Assembly (NCBI RefSeq): GCF_905220415.1 | Contig: NC_059550.1 | Location: 8,372,501-8,436,500 of the forward strand | DNA from: Colias croceus | Lineage: Eukaryota > Arthropoda > Insecta > Lepidoptera > Pieridae | Direction of reading: 5' to 3' | Length of the DNA stretch: 64,000 nt | In this document: piece after piece, positions 1 to 10,500 of the stretch | Position numbering within the stretch: position 1 is the first letter of the stretch | How the letters are laid out: each line of letters starts with the position of its first letter | Program-made: the position numbers and the translations under genes | Notes under the pieces: model-generated | Databases searched by the model: none | Seen by the model: only the letters and a program-made list of their open reading frames with translations | What the model was told of the DNA's origin: nothing

Positions 1-1358
1 AGCAAAGAACACCTCACACGTCATTACCGTATACACACGGGCGAGAAACCGTACCTATGTGATATTTGTAATAAGGCATACTCACAGAGCAACGATCTTG
101 AGAAACATAAACGAATGCACCTTGGAGAGAAGTTGTATAAGTGAGATTATTGTTTACTTTATTATATATATATTTAGATATGAATAAATCATTAGCATAC
201 AATATAAATAACTCACAATCACCTATTAAAATGTCAAAAATATCCAAAGAGGCGTTTCGAAAACATTCATTGAAATTAACACCTTATTTCATGGTAGTAA
301 TGTTCAGAGTCTTGTATCACGGTCACTAGGAAACTCTGCTTAATACACGCGTAGGCAGAGTTTCGCTTTGGACAATTTCTGAACATGAATTGAGTATAGT
401 CGTTAGGATAGGCTATTCAATTCATGTAATATACTTTCATCCATGGAACAGGACTTCAGGGGGCCATTAAACTTGGGGCGGCCGTACACGGACCGCTTCA
501 AGCAGTTGGCACCGAAGGCTTGAAGCCGCGACCGCGCGGTGAACTACATTCATTCACTGCCGTACACGGACTGCTCGAGCAGTCGCTGCCGCTTCAAGCC
601 GTCAATTGCGCGGTTTGTAGCGACAGCTCGAGCAGTCAACGACGGACCGCTCGAGCAGTCCGTGTACGACCGATAGCCGTTAACAGCTTGAGTTGCCCGT
701 GTACGGCTGCTCTTAGTTTTTACTAAGGGCGGCCGTACACGGACCGCTTCAAGCAGTTGAGACCGACCGCTTGAAGCCGCGACCGCGCGGTGGACTATAG
801 GCATTCATTCACCGCCGTACACGTGACGGCTCGAGCCGTCGCGACCGCTTCAAGCCGTCAACTGCATGACGAAATTCCACCGTGCCGTTGACGGCTCGCG
901 AGCGGTCGTGAGGCATACACTGACTGCTCGAGCCGTTGACTGCGCTAGAGCCGTCGACGGCTGCCTCCCCCCCTGAAAATCAATGACTTGACTAGTCAAA
1001 AAAATCAACCGCTCGAGCGGTTGGTAGCGACGGCTCGAGCGGTCAACAACCGACGGCTCGAGCAGTTGACGCCGACCGCTCGAGCGGTTAGTGTACGTAC
1101 GAGCGTACGAGCGTTAGTAGTTAGCGTGATTGAGTAACAGACAGACAGAGTTACTTTCGCATTTATAATATTAGTATGGATTTATTTTTCTTATTTTACA
1201 GGTGCTCACAATGTTCAGAAAGTTTTCGGCTGAAGACAGAACTACGGCATCATATACCCCAACATTATATTTCACCACAGTTTAAAATAATCGAAACTGT
1301 ACCTAAAGATATCAATTCTGATGCACAAAATGATACTAAAAAGGATTTGGAAACTTAA
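1..1358 (+). CDS. Zinc-finger gene copy A, last two coding exons (5' part off window)
   Basis: Two exons, 1-140 and 1202-1358, form the C-terminus of a C2H2 zinc-finger protein. The first encodes the end of one finger, the TGEKPY linker, and a full finger (C-x2-C-x12-H-x3-H), and ends TATAA|GTGAGA. The second follows TTTTACAG and begins by completing a Lys codon; it encodes the last finger (CSQCSESF...HHIPQH) and an acidic/polar tail to the TAA at 1356-1358. The exon pair is nearly identical to the last two exons of copy B (15573-18212); differences include a Met/Lys change after the finger His, SKEHL instead of SKQQL, and one missing Ser codon near the C-terminus. Upstream exons (ZAD, other fingers) must lie left of the window. 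The reading frame is open, so the copy may be functional. The role of a nuclear DNA-binding regulator is inferred from the family. Confidence 0.85.
474..716. mobile_element. GC-rich TIR element with GCTCGAGC palindromes, copy A1
   Basis: The block begins GGGGCGGCCGTACACGG and ends CCGTGTACGGCTGCTCTTAG, an imperfect terminal inverted repeat. The interior carries several imperfect repeats of a GACNGCTCGAGCAGTC-like palindrome and of CGCTTCAAGC. A close relative occupies the homologous site in copy B (16054-16290), so the insertion predates the gene duplication. No coding sequence is seen; short open frames here are by-products of high GC. Likely a non-autonomous DNA transposon; superfamily uncertain. 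Confidence 0.6.
724..1105. repeat. Second, expanded GCTCGAGC repeat block
   Basis: Immediately after the first element a new CTAAGGGCGGCCGTACACGG terminus appears, followed by at least six more CTCGAG-centred palindromes (about 829, 926, 1010, 1033, 1055, 1077) with variable arms. No matching terminus is seen on the right, so this looks like a partial, internally expanded copy. Copy B lacks this second block. Confidence 0.55.
1119..1177 (+). repeat. Short retroposon 3' tail (ACAGACAGAGTTACTTTCGC...)
   Basis: The tail GAGTAACAGACAGACAGAG followed by TTTATAATATTAGTATGGA is the 3' end shared with copies at 35135-35179 and 44665-44735. Only the 3' part is present. It ends about 25 bases before the splice acceptor of the last exon of copy A. 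Confidence 0.7.
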
Positions 1359-2147
1359 TGAACCTATATTGAAGATTTTTAACGGAAATAAAACATGTTT
1401 TGTGAATTAATCTCTGCTTATCTTGGCAGTTTTGTAAGTTTTCACAATATTTTCTGTTGTAACAATTTTGCAAATACAGTCGGAAATATCCGTCATTGTT
1501 ATAAAAATTAATTAAAATGTATTCCCCCATGCTTAAGTTAAATAAGTGATGATTATGGTGATGGTGATTATCTTTTGTTTATAATATAAACCAAACACAT
1601 GACCCTTAAAATCAGAAAAAACCTTAAAAAACACCACACTTAATATAATGTGTCAAGGAACTTTTCTCAATTTTATTTTTAAGACTTATTTATAAATAAA
1701 GCACTACTTAATTAATCATTTCTTTTATTTTTATTGGTAATTAAAAAAATGATACGGATTGCATTTTATTTTATTTTTATTTTTTTATTTTATTGTGATA
1801 ATTGAGATGAGATTGTGATTGAGATCAACAACCAATACTTTATTATAATTGCATTTTACGGAATGTAATTGTGCGAACAAAAAGGAATTTGTTTAGCTAA
1901 TATACAATGTAAGTATAAAATACATACCTATGTATTTTTATTAGCAAGCATTAGCCTTTTTTTTTAACAAAATATAGGAATTTCTTGCATTTAAAATGTG
2001 CTAAATACAATCCAAAACCGCGTGTGTTATTTGCCAAAGATTTTGTCTTTTTAACATGAATCTGAAATAATATTTTTATAGTTGTTACGTCTTCCGCATT
2101 CTATTTACAATTTAAAAGGTTATGAATACATATTTACATGTTACTAT
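1359..2147. other. 3' flank of copy A, duplicated at 18213-19014
   Basis: AT-rich noncoding sequence that aligns almost base for base with the sequence after copy B, including AATAAA candidates at about 1386 and 1698. The match stops near 2147 (copy A) and 19014 (copy B), which marks the right edge of the duplicated unit. Confidence 0.75.
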
Positions 2148-2310
2148 TGAATGTGTAGACGTCAGGCTCCGAGATTGATTTAAAAGAACACGAAGGTCTC
2201 CACAAAATCACTTGGTATTACAATTATGACCACTAATAAAAATAAATATCACAAATAAGTTATAGTAAGCTCGTGAGAGATGTGCACTGGGCAACGGTCG
2301 GCGAACGAAT

Positions 2311-2531
2311 GACCCGAGTCGTTTTTTTTTTTTTTTTTGTAAGGTGTTTCTCAATGTTAGCCAGAAGGGCTTCTACATTTTAACGCGGACGCGGGGGTGA
2401 ACTGAAGGTTCACCCTGGTAGCGACATGCACAAGGGCGTCCCCCCTTGACGGGGACCACGAACCTCGGCTTGAGCTGTCGCTTGAGTGGAGGAGGCCAGA
2501 AGGGCCCTAATCGGACGGGGACCCGAGTCGT
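2311..2531 (-). mobile_element. 5'-truncated non-LTR element 3' end with 12-bp target-site duplication
   Basis: GACCCGAGTCGT occurs at 2311-2322 and again at 2520-2531. Between them, read on the minus strand, is a GC-rich 3'-UTR-like sequence ending in a poly(A) run (T run at 2323-2338 on plus). Direct repeats flanking a poly(A)-tailed insert are the signature of target-primed reverse transcription. No coding part remains. The clade is not determinable from this 3' piece alone. Confidence 0.8.
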
Positions 2532-2641
2532 GCGCGCGCGCTGCTTTTTATCGGTTCGCCGTTCGTTATTTTTTAAAGCTTCGACGGTGGCGCCGTCACG
2601 GCCATTCTGACATAGGTACGCTCGTCCTCGAGCGACTTCTG

Positions 2642-2820
2642 CCCCCCTAGCCAATTGGCTTTCTGTTAGCGTAGCGTTCAATAGAATAGACTACGAATGT
2701 ATGAGATTGACGTAAGCTGTAGATAAATCTACAGCTTATCTACAGCTTACGTCAATCTCATTCATTCGTAGTCTATTCTATTGAACGCTACGCTAACAGA
2801 AAGCCACTTGGCTAGGGGGG
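2642..2820. repeat. 85-bp-arm foldback (long perfect hairpin)
   Basis: The left arm 2642-2726 and right arm 2736-2820 are inverted copies with only two mismatches, separated by a 9-base centre. Arms begin CCCCCCTAGCCAA and run through GTTAGCGTAGCGTT to GCTGTAGATAA. Could be a foldback transposon or the product of template-switch replication. Confidence 0.85.
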
Positions 2821-2881
2821 CTGAGCACCTGGGAACAAGACAAATAAAACAATGTGCTGGTACGGCAAGCCCTTCAGCAAC

Positions 2882-2961
2882 CGTGCTAGTCCGGAAATCT
2901 TTTTTTTTTGTTTCCCTGTAGCGTGCTAGACCGGAAATCTTTTTTTTTTGTTTCCCTGTAG
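2882..2961. repeat. 40-bp tandem repeat, two units plus partials
   Basis: Units at 2882-2921 and 2922-2961 share CGTGCTAG(T/A)CCGGAAATCT, a T run and TTTCCCTGTAG; further diverged GCTAGACCGGA motifs follow to about 3050. Confidence 0.85.
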
Positions 2962-3079
2962 CGTGCTAGACCGGATTTGCAATCCATATAGCCAAAATGC
3001 TAGACCGGACTTGCAATCCCTATAGCCGAGTTATTGGACCGGACTCCCTTCAATAACTCGCTCTCTCTTTTTATTTTTT

Positions 3080-3178
3080 TTGCACCATTCTTTTTGCACC
3101 ATTTATTTGCATCATTTTTTTTGCATCATTTTTTTGCATCATTTTTTTTGCATCATTTTTTTGCATCATTTTTTTTAT
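3080..3178. repeat. TTTTTTGCATCA short tandem repeat
   Basis: About seven units of a 15-17-base T-rich motif ending TGCACCAT or TGCATCAT. The long open frame over it (a His/Phe-rich repeat peptide) follows from the repeat and is not a gene. Confidence 0.85.
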
Positions 3179-3179
3179 G

Positions 3180-3561
3180 GATTATTTTTTTTCCTTCTTT
3201 TCTTGCTTTTTTTTTACACAACAATATAAAATCCAAACTCACGACTCTCTCCACTCTCCACTCCTCGGCCATACTGACAATCGTACGTCCTCGTACCTAC
3301 GTCCCTTCTCGTATTACAGCACTACGGTATTTCATCCCGGGATTAGACAACTATACCGCTCGGCTATACTGACCTTACAGAACACCAACAACATCCACAT
3401 GACATAGACACGACGCTTGCTCACCACAAATGAAGGCTCAACTACCCCGGACTGCAGCCCAGATAGCACACACAAATCCTGCAATAAACTACATTACCGT
3501 TACAATAATCCACGTTACAAACTTTTACTTTACACAAGTTATCTCCGATACAGTCATTCAA
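3180..3561. other. Noncoding stretch, unassigned repeat-like sequence
   Basis: C-rich sequence with twice-repeated CGGC(C/T)ATACTGAC motifs. It resembles an untranslated region of a retroelement but I cannot assign a family. Confidence 0.35.
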
Positions 3562-3765
3562 GGCTGGCGTCCACTAGGCGAATCGGGCCGGGCCGCATCG
3601 CAACGCAAAAATACGCCAGCCTATGTTTTGTATGAAACATCGTCCATTAGCGACGGATCGGGTCGGGGCGGGCCGCAACGCATTGGCGGATATCGCTTCG
3701 CAGACGGATTTCTGCCGGCGCGCGGTGCGCTGCGGCCCGCCCCGACCCGTCTAGTGGACGCAGGC
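3562..3765. mobile_element. GC-rich MITE with ~35-bp inverted termini
   Basis: The start GGCTGGCGTCCACTAGGCG and the end CGTCTAGTGGACGCAGGC are inverted relatives, continuing inward through GGGCCGCA / TGCGGCCC. Interior is GC-rich with no gene. No clear target-site duplication was found, so the class is open. Confidence 0.6.
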
Positions 3766-3942
3766 AGGCGGATGTGAGCGGCGAGCGCACGTGCCGTGCT
3801 AAAAAATAAACGAAAATGAAATGCAATGAAAAAGCATTTGAATGCCATAAAACCAAAAATATCAATTTCAACACGTAAGTTAGTTAATTAAATAAATTCA
3901 TAGTCATTGTATATTTTCAGAAATGCCCAGTTTTTGGACATG

Positions 3943-4436
3943 TTTATCAACAAACTCATGTACAAAAACTAACCTTTTGCACTTATTATTACAGCATACA
4001 TAGTAGCCTTGGAATAACTTCGTATTAACAGTGGCGATACCAAGTTAGGGCGTATTCAGAAAGAAAGCTTGAAACTTATAAGCGCTTATAAGCGCTTATC
4101 GGCGCTTGTCAGCGCTGGTAACCTGCGCAGGAAAATATATGAACATGCGCCTATAAGCGCTGTTCGGCGCCGACAAGTTCCGACAAGCTTCAACAATGCT
4201 GGTGGCTGCCATATAAAATTTGTTTTGGTCTGCTTCAACCTGCTTCCTTTGTGTAGAACGAACCAGCATTGACAAGCGCCGATAAGCGCTTACAAGTTTC
4301 AAGCTTTCTTTCTGAATACGCCCTTAGGTCTGAAAGTGATAAAACACAACAACTGGGCAATATTTTCTTGTTACACGTCAAATGTTCATACCGAAATCTC
4401 CAGTGTATTAGATGTAAGCAGATGTAAGCTTCTTGG
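3943..4436 (+). repeat. Duplicate of the copy-B promoter-proximal region, no gene attached
   Basis: This sequence matches 7280-7496, which lies just upstream of the copy-B start codon, except that a MITE (4048-4323) interrupts it here. After 4436 the similarity ends and no ATG or ZAD exon follows. It is best explained as the 5' flank of a lost or rearranged third gene copy, or as a breakpoint remnant of the tandem duplication. Confidence 0.75.
4048..4323. mobile_element. PIF/Harbinger-like MITE with 43-bp TIRs and TTA target duplication
   Basis: Terminal inverted repeats of about 43 bases (GGGCGTATTCAGAAAGAAAG...) differ at one position. The element is flanked by TTA at 4045-4047 and 4324-4326; a 3-base TWA duplication is typical of the PIF/Harbinger superfamily. 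The homologous site at 7382-7384 has a single TTA and no element. A diverged relative is at 37475-37736. No coding capacity. Confidence 0.9.
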
Positions 4437-5561
4437 TCAAATATGACAAAAAAAAATATTTTATCGAAGAGTAAAAATGTGAAAGATCTAATATAATGAA
4501 ATATCTGGAATTAAAATATTATTTATTATTATTTATTTATATAATTAAACACAGAACAGTAAAAACAAATGTTCTGTGTAATTAAACCTTGGATTTCTTT
4601 TCTTGACTTACCTATACCCACACTATACCTTACTAATTACCATGAATATAATATTATTTTATGTGAATTCTATAACGAACTTTTTTTCTCCACTGTATCC
4701 GCACTATAGCAAATGGCAATGTCACTTTTGACAATGGCATTTGTTGTAGAGGAGAGAGGAGAGGTTCAAAACTCGAAACATGCTCGAAAACTATCCAAGA
4801 AGCTTATATCCTCTAATACACTGGAGATTGCACTATGACCATTAACTTGAAACAAGAAACTATGACATTCAATGACGTCAGTCATGTTATTTGTCTCTTT
4901 CTGTTGAGTGACCACGCTGGTTTGTAAATTCAGGATTTTTCAAAATAGAAAAAACTAAAAATCATGGTCTATAAATAATAACGACATATATTTTTAACAG
5001 TATTTATATTATAATATTATGGTCATACTTTATAGGTAGGTACATACAATTTTAATTGGTATAGAATGATAGTTATAAATAACTTTTGGCTACAAAGCTT
5101 GGATATGAACCGATATATAGCATTAACATCCTTTGAAAATAGAGGAAAGTTGTGTTTTGCATCAGATGCTGTTTACCAAATTGTTAGCTACTCAGATCTT
5201 TTTAAACGCGTTGCTTCGACGGGTCAATTTCAAGCCAGAATCATCAAAGAAAAACTGTTTATAGCAGCCTTGCACAAATTTCAGCTAACTTTACAAAGTT
5301 TATTTTTCAAAAGGTATTTTTTTCTGGGTCGTAATCCTCAGTAACCTTGATGGGCACATATATTTCTTTTTATTTTACTTTTTGGAAAGCTGAAATACCT
5401 AAAACAAAAAATATGAGGTAAGTTAAAAAAGTATAAATTTCAATGTAAAAATGAACAATCTTATAACTACATGTGAGTGCAATACCGATGTCGAGTGTTG
5501 TTTCATTACTAGTAAAAATCTTGAAAATGGTGTTCTAAATTTCATCATAATATTGTTATTA
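4437..5561. other. Noncoding stretch upstream of the Tc1/mariner element
   Basis: AT-rich. It holds an inverted copy (about 4785-4830) of the segment at 4400-4440, sharing CCAGTGTATTAGA and AAGCTTCTTGG. A 92-codon open frame at 5066-5344 has no recognisable motif and I do not call it a gene. Confidence 0.5.
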
Positions 5562-6739
5562 CAGTGCGACACAAAAGAGATGACAAAAAATGAGGGCGCC
5601 ACCGTCGCTCATATAGCAACACTGATACTGCGACGCAAGCAATCTTGATACTATAGAATAAAAATCAAAAAAATAAAAAGTAATAAATACCGCGATTTAA
5701 AGTTGTTTCATTCATCATCGTGTAAATTTAAGACAAAAATACATTAGTATTTTAAATGACCTACCTAGGTCAAATTTTACTTAAATGTATTTGGAATTAG
5801 TTTATAGAAATCGGTCAAGCCATTTAGACTGCAGAGGCGCACATAGAATCAAACATACGAACAAACAAACATACATACATACAGCTCAAACCTAAGGCTC
5901 AAACACATTACGCTCCTTCTGGGTCCGTCAGGTAAAAAAAACAAGGTGATTTGAAAACTACATATTTTTATTCATTTTTTGTAGATATTCTCCTTCATTT
6001 TTACTCCCTTGCTCCACTATCCTGCGTACTGTGCTTTCAGAAACCCCTATAACAAACGAATTAAGATGAATAAAATCAAATAGTACATTTAACATATTTA
6101 TTTAGTAGCTTAAAACTATTTTTTTTATGTCGGAGGCCAAGACTCACTTTGGATCCCTGCGTCCACTCTAGTAAGTAGCAAGTAAGGATTCATAGATAGC
6201 TGTATGAAAGTAGTTATCACTATACTATTTAAGGCTGGTTGGATTGGATATAACTTCTTGACTCAAATTGTGCTGGTCGCACTATAAAAACTAGTTTTTG
6301 TTTACATACAAATAACCTCAAATTAAATTTCAAAAACGTAATAATCGCCATAGATACGTACATTAAACACTCGTCACTAATGGAATATTCTATTTTACGT
6401 AGTACTGAGCAAAAATAAATAGAATCTCACCGGTATAATCTGCTGTACGTCTGTAAACGTTTTCCAAATATTTTTCTCGTTTTTCAGCTTGAAATTATGA
6501 GAAACACCGAATGAAAACTTTATATATGGCATCACGGACACCGCTACGTTTAACCTTTTTCATGATTTCTCCTTTTTTGAGTAAATTTCTTGTTTAAAAT
6601 AACAATTTTATCTCAACTTCACCAAATAAACAACAAATTTTTATTCAACTTGACAGCTGCATTGATAATTCAGGGTTGCCAGATAATGAAAAAAAATTAG
6701 TTCCAAATTAATTAATTTCATCTCTTTTATGTCGCACTG
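5562..6739 (-). mobile_element. Degenerate Tc1/mariner-type transposon
   Basis: Inverted termini CAGTGCGACACAAAAGAGAT (5562) and its near-perfect complement ending at 6739 are each flanked by TA (5560-5561, 6740-6741), as expected for Tc1/mariner. The interior carries a broken minus-strand transposase N-terminus (separate entry) and, around 5830-5940, sequence resembling a short retroposon tail. Most of the transposase is missing, so the element is non-autonomous. Confidence 0.8.
5952..6563 (-). pseudogene. Transposase N-terminal remnant with helix-turn-helix, two exons
   Basis: On the minus strand a first exon from an ATG at 6561-6563 to a donor after 6431 (CCG|GTGAG) reads MKKVKRSGVRDAIYKVF, then an in-frame TAA, then an RREK-like stretch ending ADYT. 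Splicing to an acceptor before 6046 (TATAG|GGG) continues GVSESTVRRIVEQG, a helix-turn-helix of the type found in Tc1-like and related transposases. The catalytic domain is absent. The stop and truncation mark it as dead. The joined frame across the intron supports it having once been a real spliced gene. Confidence 0.7.
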
Positions 6740-6741
6740 TA

Positions 6742-7279
6742 CAATATATTCTCTTCACTATCCATAAAAACTCGTCATCATGGTTACCTTACTTGTTAAT
6801 TTTGTTTATTGAAAACTTGTTGAAAAATGATAAAGTATTAGGAAAATAACAAATTTAACATGAATGCTTTCTAAAATGATGCAAAATTTTACAATTTTTG
6901 CCATTGAAATGATTCTAAACAGGTAAATGCAGGAGTATTGAGGAATATTGTAAATAACGTAAATATACACTTGCCTGTGAAATTCTATGCCAGAATTTGG
7001 TGTCCAAACACTTCTGCAATTTTGCACAATACAATGCATTCTTTATATTCGGAAAATATTCATTAAATAAGCAACAATATTAACTTAAATATTCGAAGCG
7101 ACGCAATTTTTTTGACACACATGCCATATTGACAAAGTGAGAGTTGCTACAATTTTATTATGGTGACTACCCATAATCAGGGAGTATCGCTTTTTAATAA
7201 TTGGTTCAGATACTTAGTTTATTTAGCATAAATAATAATTGTCTCATCCAACAATGCTTCTGAATGACGTTGTTGGCAA
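6742..7279. other. Noncoding stretch before the copy-B promoter region
   Basis: AT-rich sequence with no repeat or motif I recognise. A 77-codon open frame on the minus strand has no family features. Confidence 0.5.
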
Positions 7280-7590
7280 TTTATCAACAAACTCATGTAC
7301 AAAAACTAACCTTTTGCACAGAATATTACAGCATACATAGTAGCCTTGGGAAAACTTCGTATTAACAGTGGCAATACCAAGTTAGGTGTGAAAGTGATAA
7401 AAAACATGAACTGGGCAATATTTTCTTGTTACACGTCAATGTTCATACCGAAATCTCCAGTGTATTAGATATAAGCACTGATATAAGCTTCTTGAAACTA
7501 TCGACTGACTGTCGACATCAATAAAATAATTTGATTTATTTTTGTTTATTGTTATGTACACAAAAAAAAAAATGTAATAATATTATATAA
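7280..7590 (+). promoter_or_regulatory. Promoter-proximal region of zinc-finger gene copy B
   Basis: The 5' flank directly before the start codon. Its 7280-7496 part is duplicated at 3943-4436, and the site of the MITE in that copy is unoccupied here (single TTA at 7382-7384). The transcription start cannot be placed from sequence alone. Confidence 0.55.
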
Positions 7591-10500
7591 ATGGCGAAAA
7601 GTGCAACTTTGGAAGTATATGATAGTTGTTGTCGAACATGTTTATGTAAAAAATCTGATGTTATGATAAATATGCTCAATTTAGATAATTCAATTAATAT
7701 TGTGAATTTATTGAACTCTTGTACAACTTTAAATGTATGTAACGTGTTTGATTGATGAACTCTTGTATAAAGTTAATCCTAGTCTATATATTATCTTGAT
7801 GCTTGTTTTGCCTACATTCTAAAATTATGAAATAAACGATTTTTCAGATCAAAGAAGACGATGCCTTACCAAAAAATATATGTGAACAATGTTACAATTG
7901 CCTTATCTCATTTAACGAGTTCAGAAAGTTAGCAGTAAATGTTGACATACAGCTAAAAGACATTTACAAAAATGAAATAACAACCAACCATGAAGAGTGT
8001 ATACAAAATGATATTGAAATTAAAATTGAAGAAGAATTTGTGGACACTAAGTTGAACATAAAATTTAAAACAGAACCAAAACAAGAAGACGATGATAGAT
8101 TTAGTGACACTTTAAGCAAAACAGATGTTAATGAATGTGAGTTCTGTAAGAAGAAGTTCAAAAATGAATCGAAATTAAAACAGCACAGATTGTATCATTA
8201 TAAAAAACTTAACAAGCTAGATAAAACAAAAGCTAACAATGAAAACCTGAATGACTTGCTTGCCAATAAATCTAAAGAAGATGAAAAATTTACTTGCGAA
8301 TTATGTTCCGTAACATTCAAGTCCATAAATTCTCTATCTGCCCACAAAAGAAAACACATACAAAAGGATAGAGTACTATCTTGTTCGGTTTGTAGCAAAG
8401 TGTTCAAGAAACTCAGTCCTTTGAAACAACACGAACTTTCGCATGTTTCAAAGCATCCTTACAAATGTTCTATATGTTCTAAGACATTTGCTTTAGAGAA
8501 TAGGTTCTTGGAACATATGAATCACCATAAAGGGATAAAGGCACATGTATGTTTGTTATGTCAGAAGGCCTTTGCCCATTTGGCAACGCTTAAGGCTCAT
8601 ATGGGTATACATACAAATAAGTCATATCTTTGCCCCACTTGTGGGAAAAGCTTTCATTCGAGTACGAATTTAAATCAGCATGTAAAGAGGCACGCTGGGT
8701 TGAAGTCATTTCCTTGTACTATGTGTCCTAAACAGTTTGCTAGTAAAGGTATGTTTGTTATATATTAATGTAATGTAATTTTTTTTCTGAAATATTACCT
8801 ACTAGCTTTCCGCCTGCGGCTTCGCCCGCGTTTTAAAGAAAAACCCGCATAGTTCCCGTTCCCGTGGGATTTCTAGGATAAAACCTAGCCTATGTTACTC
8901 GTGGATAATGTAGCTTTCGAACGGTGAAAGAATTTTTAAAATCGGTCCATCATCGATCGGTTCATCGGTTTATGAGCCTATTCATTACAATCAAACAAAC
9001 AAACAAAGTTTTCCTCTTTATAATATTAGTGTAGATGTAGATATAGACATAATATTATGATCAAGTATTGTTTTTTAAAACTTAATTGCAATGGACAATT
9101 TACAAATAGGTATAATTTGATGTTTGTTGTGTACTTAAATAATCTTTTAATCATGTTAAATAACACTAGGAAATTTATTCACCTAGAAAAAATATAATAA
9201 ACAAGTACAAATTAAGAACACTCATATTAATTGATTTAATCTAATTATGTTCACAATACGTCAATTACGAGATTTACAATTATTGTTTATATATTAAACA
9301 GTCTAATTAAAGAGTGGTGAGTTGTGTGTGTAGGTGATTGTGTGTGTGTGTTCTTGCTTAAAATGTGTTAAGAGCGCTTATTCAATTTAACGCAAGTCAA
9401 AATCTCCGCGATCTATTACGATAGATCGCGGCTTGCGCTATCCTTTTACTATGAACAGCATAGGTCCACAGGAGAGCGCCGAGCAACATGTCCTCTCTCT
9501 GGAAAGGCTCGCTGCCGACTGATTTGAATCGGGTCGCGCGCAGTGTTTTATAGTACTTTTAAAAAAATTGTAGAAAAATAATAGAGGTACCTTAGTTGAT
9601 TTTTTAAATTTTATCTTATAAGTAAGACATTCTTTTATTGCAATATGTATAAATTATATTCAATTAAGTCAAATATCTTGGTGAAAATAATCATTTTGTC
9701 GACTATAATTTCTAAAAAAATTCACATTGTTGTGGATTTTAATTTCGTAAGTTAGGAGTCCAAAATAAAAAAATCTTTTAACTAACTATTTTAATAAGGA
9801 TTTTTGCAGTTAGTTAAAAAAATTGTGTGTTAGATCTGTCAGCAATTTCAGATATTTTTAGCTTCGAAATTGACACTAAAAGTGAAATCAAGTAATCATC
9901 GGCTCAGTTATCTTGATGGTATTCACAAATACTGTATTAATTGAAAAAAACTCTTAACTAACTACATAGACAATAAAATTTCCTAACATTATTAGTAATT
10001 CATATGTTTGTAAGATAAGTGGTTGTTGGACAATCTGGTTTGAAAAATCACATATTTGAGCCAAACAGCGCACGGACCGCGTACACGGCCTTAAGTAAGT
10101 TTGATAATATAAATAAGTGTAAATTTTAATGTTTATAGGAGAGTTAAAGTCGCACATAAGAACACATACAGGGGAGCCAGTATGTGCCTGCGATCAGTGT
10201 GGAGTTACGTTTACAAGTCGCAGTTCTTTGACAAAGCACAGATTGAGACATTTGGGTATCAAACCATACAAATGTGATGTTTGTCCTATGAAGTAAGTGG
10301 TACATATAGATAAGTTTATATATATAGATAGAACTTCTTTTATTAGAACATATTTTAATTTATGGTGGTAAAAAATATTTATTTATTGGTAATTTTTGTA
10401 GATAAATTATTTGAACAGAACTTAACTTAGAAGTTGTGAAAACACTCTTGACAATTTTATTAATAAAACGCAGGAGTTGCAAGATTAGAATAGATAACTT

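Larger units (their letters stand above)
141..1201 (+). other. Last intron of zinc-finger copy A, repeat-filled
   Basis: GT-AG intron. Its first ~330 bases match the equivalent intron of copy B (15720-16050). The rest is GCTCGAGC-type repeat sequence followed by the tail of a short retroposon that ends about 25 bases before the 3' splice site. Confidence 0.8.
8749..10138 (+). other. Intron 2 of zinc-finger copy B
   Basis: 1.39-kb intron with donor G|GTATGT and acceptor TTTATAG. It holds a short retroposon at 8803-9036, a GT-rich tract near 9320-9355, a perfect 11-bp-stem hairpin at 9406-9431, and near 10070-10095 a fragment like the terminus of the GCTCGAGC element (CCGCGTACACGGCC). Confidence 0.7.

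Noticed and set aside
520..804. Overlapping open frames on both strands
   Set aside because: By-products of the GC-rich GCTCGAGC repeats; peptides are compositional noise.
2373..2681. 102-codon minus-strand open frame
   Set aside because: It runs through the LINE fragment and across its target-site duplication, so it cannot be an old gene.
3034..3372. 112-codon open frame rich in Phe, His and Leu
   Set aside because: It arises from a T-rich tandem repeat (TTTTTTGCATCAT); no start context, domain or splice support.
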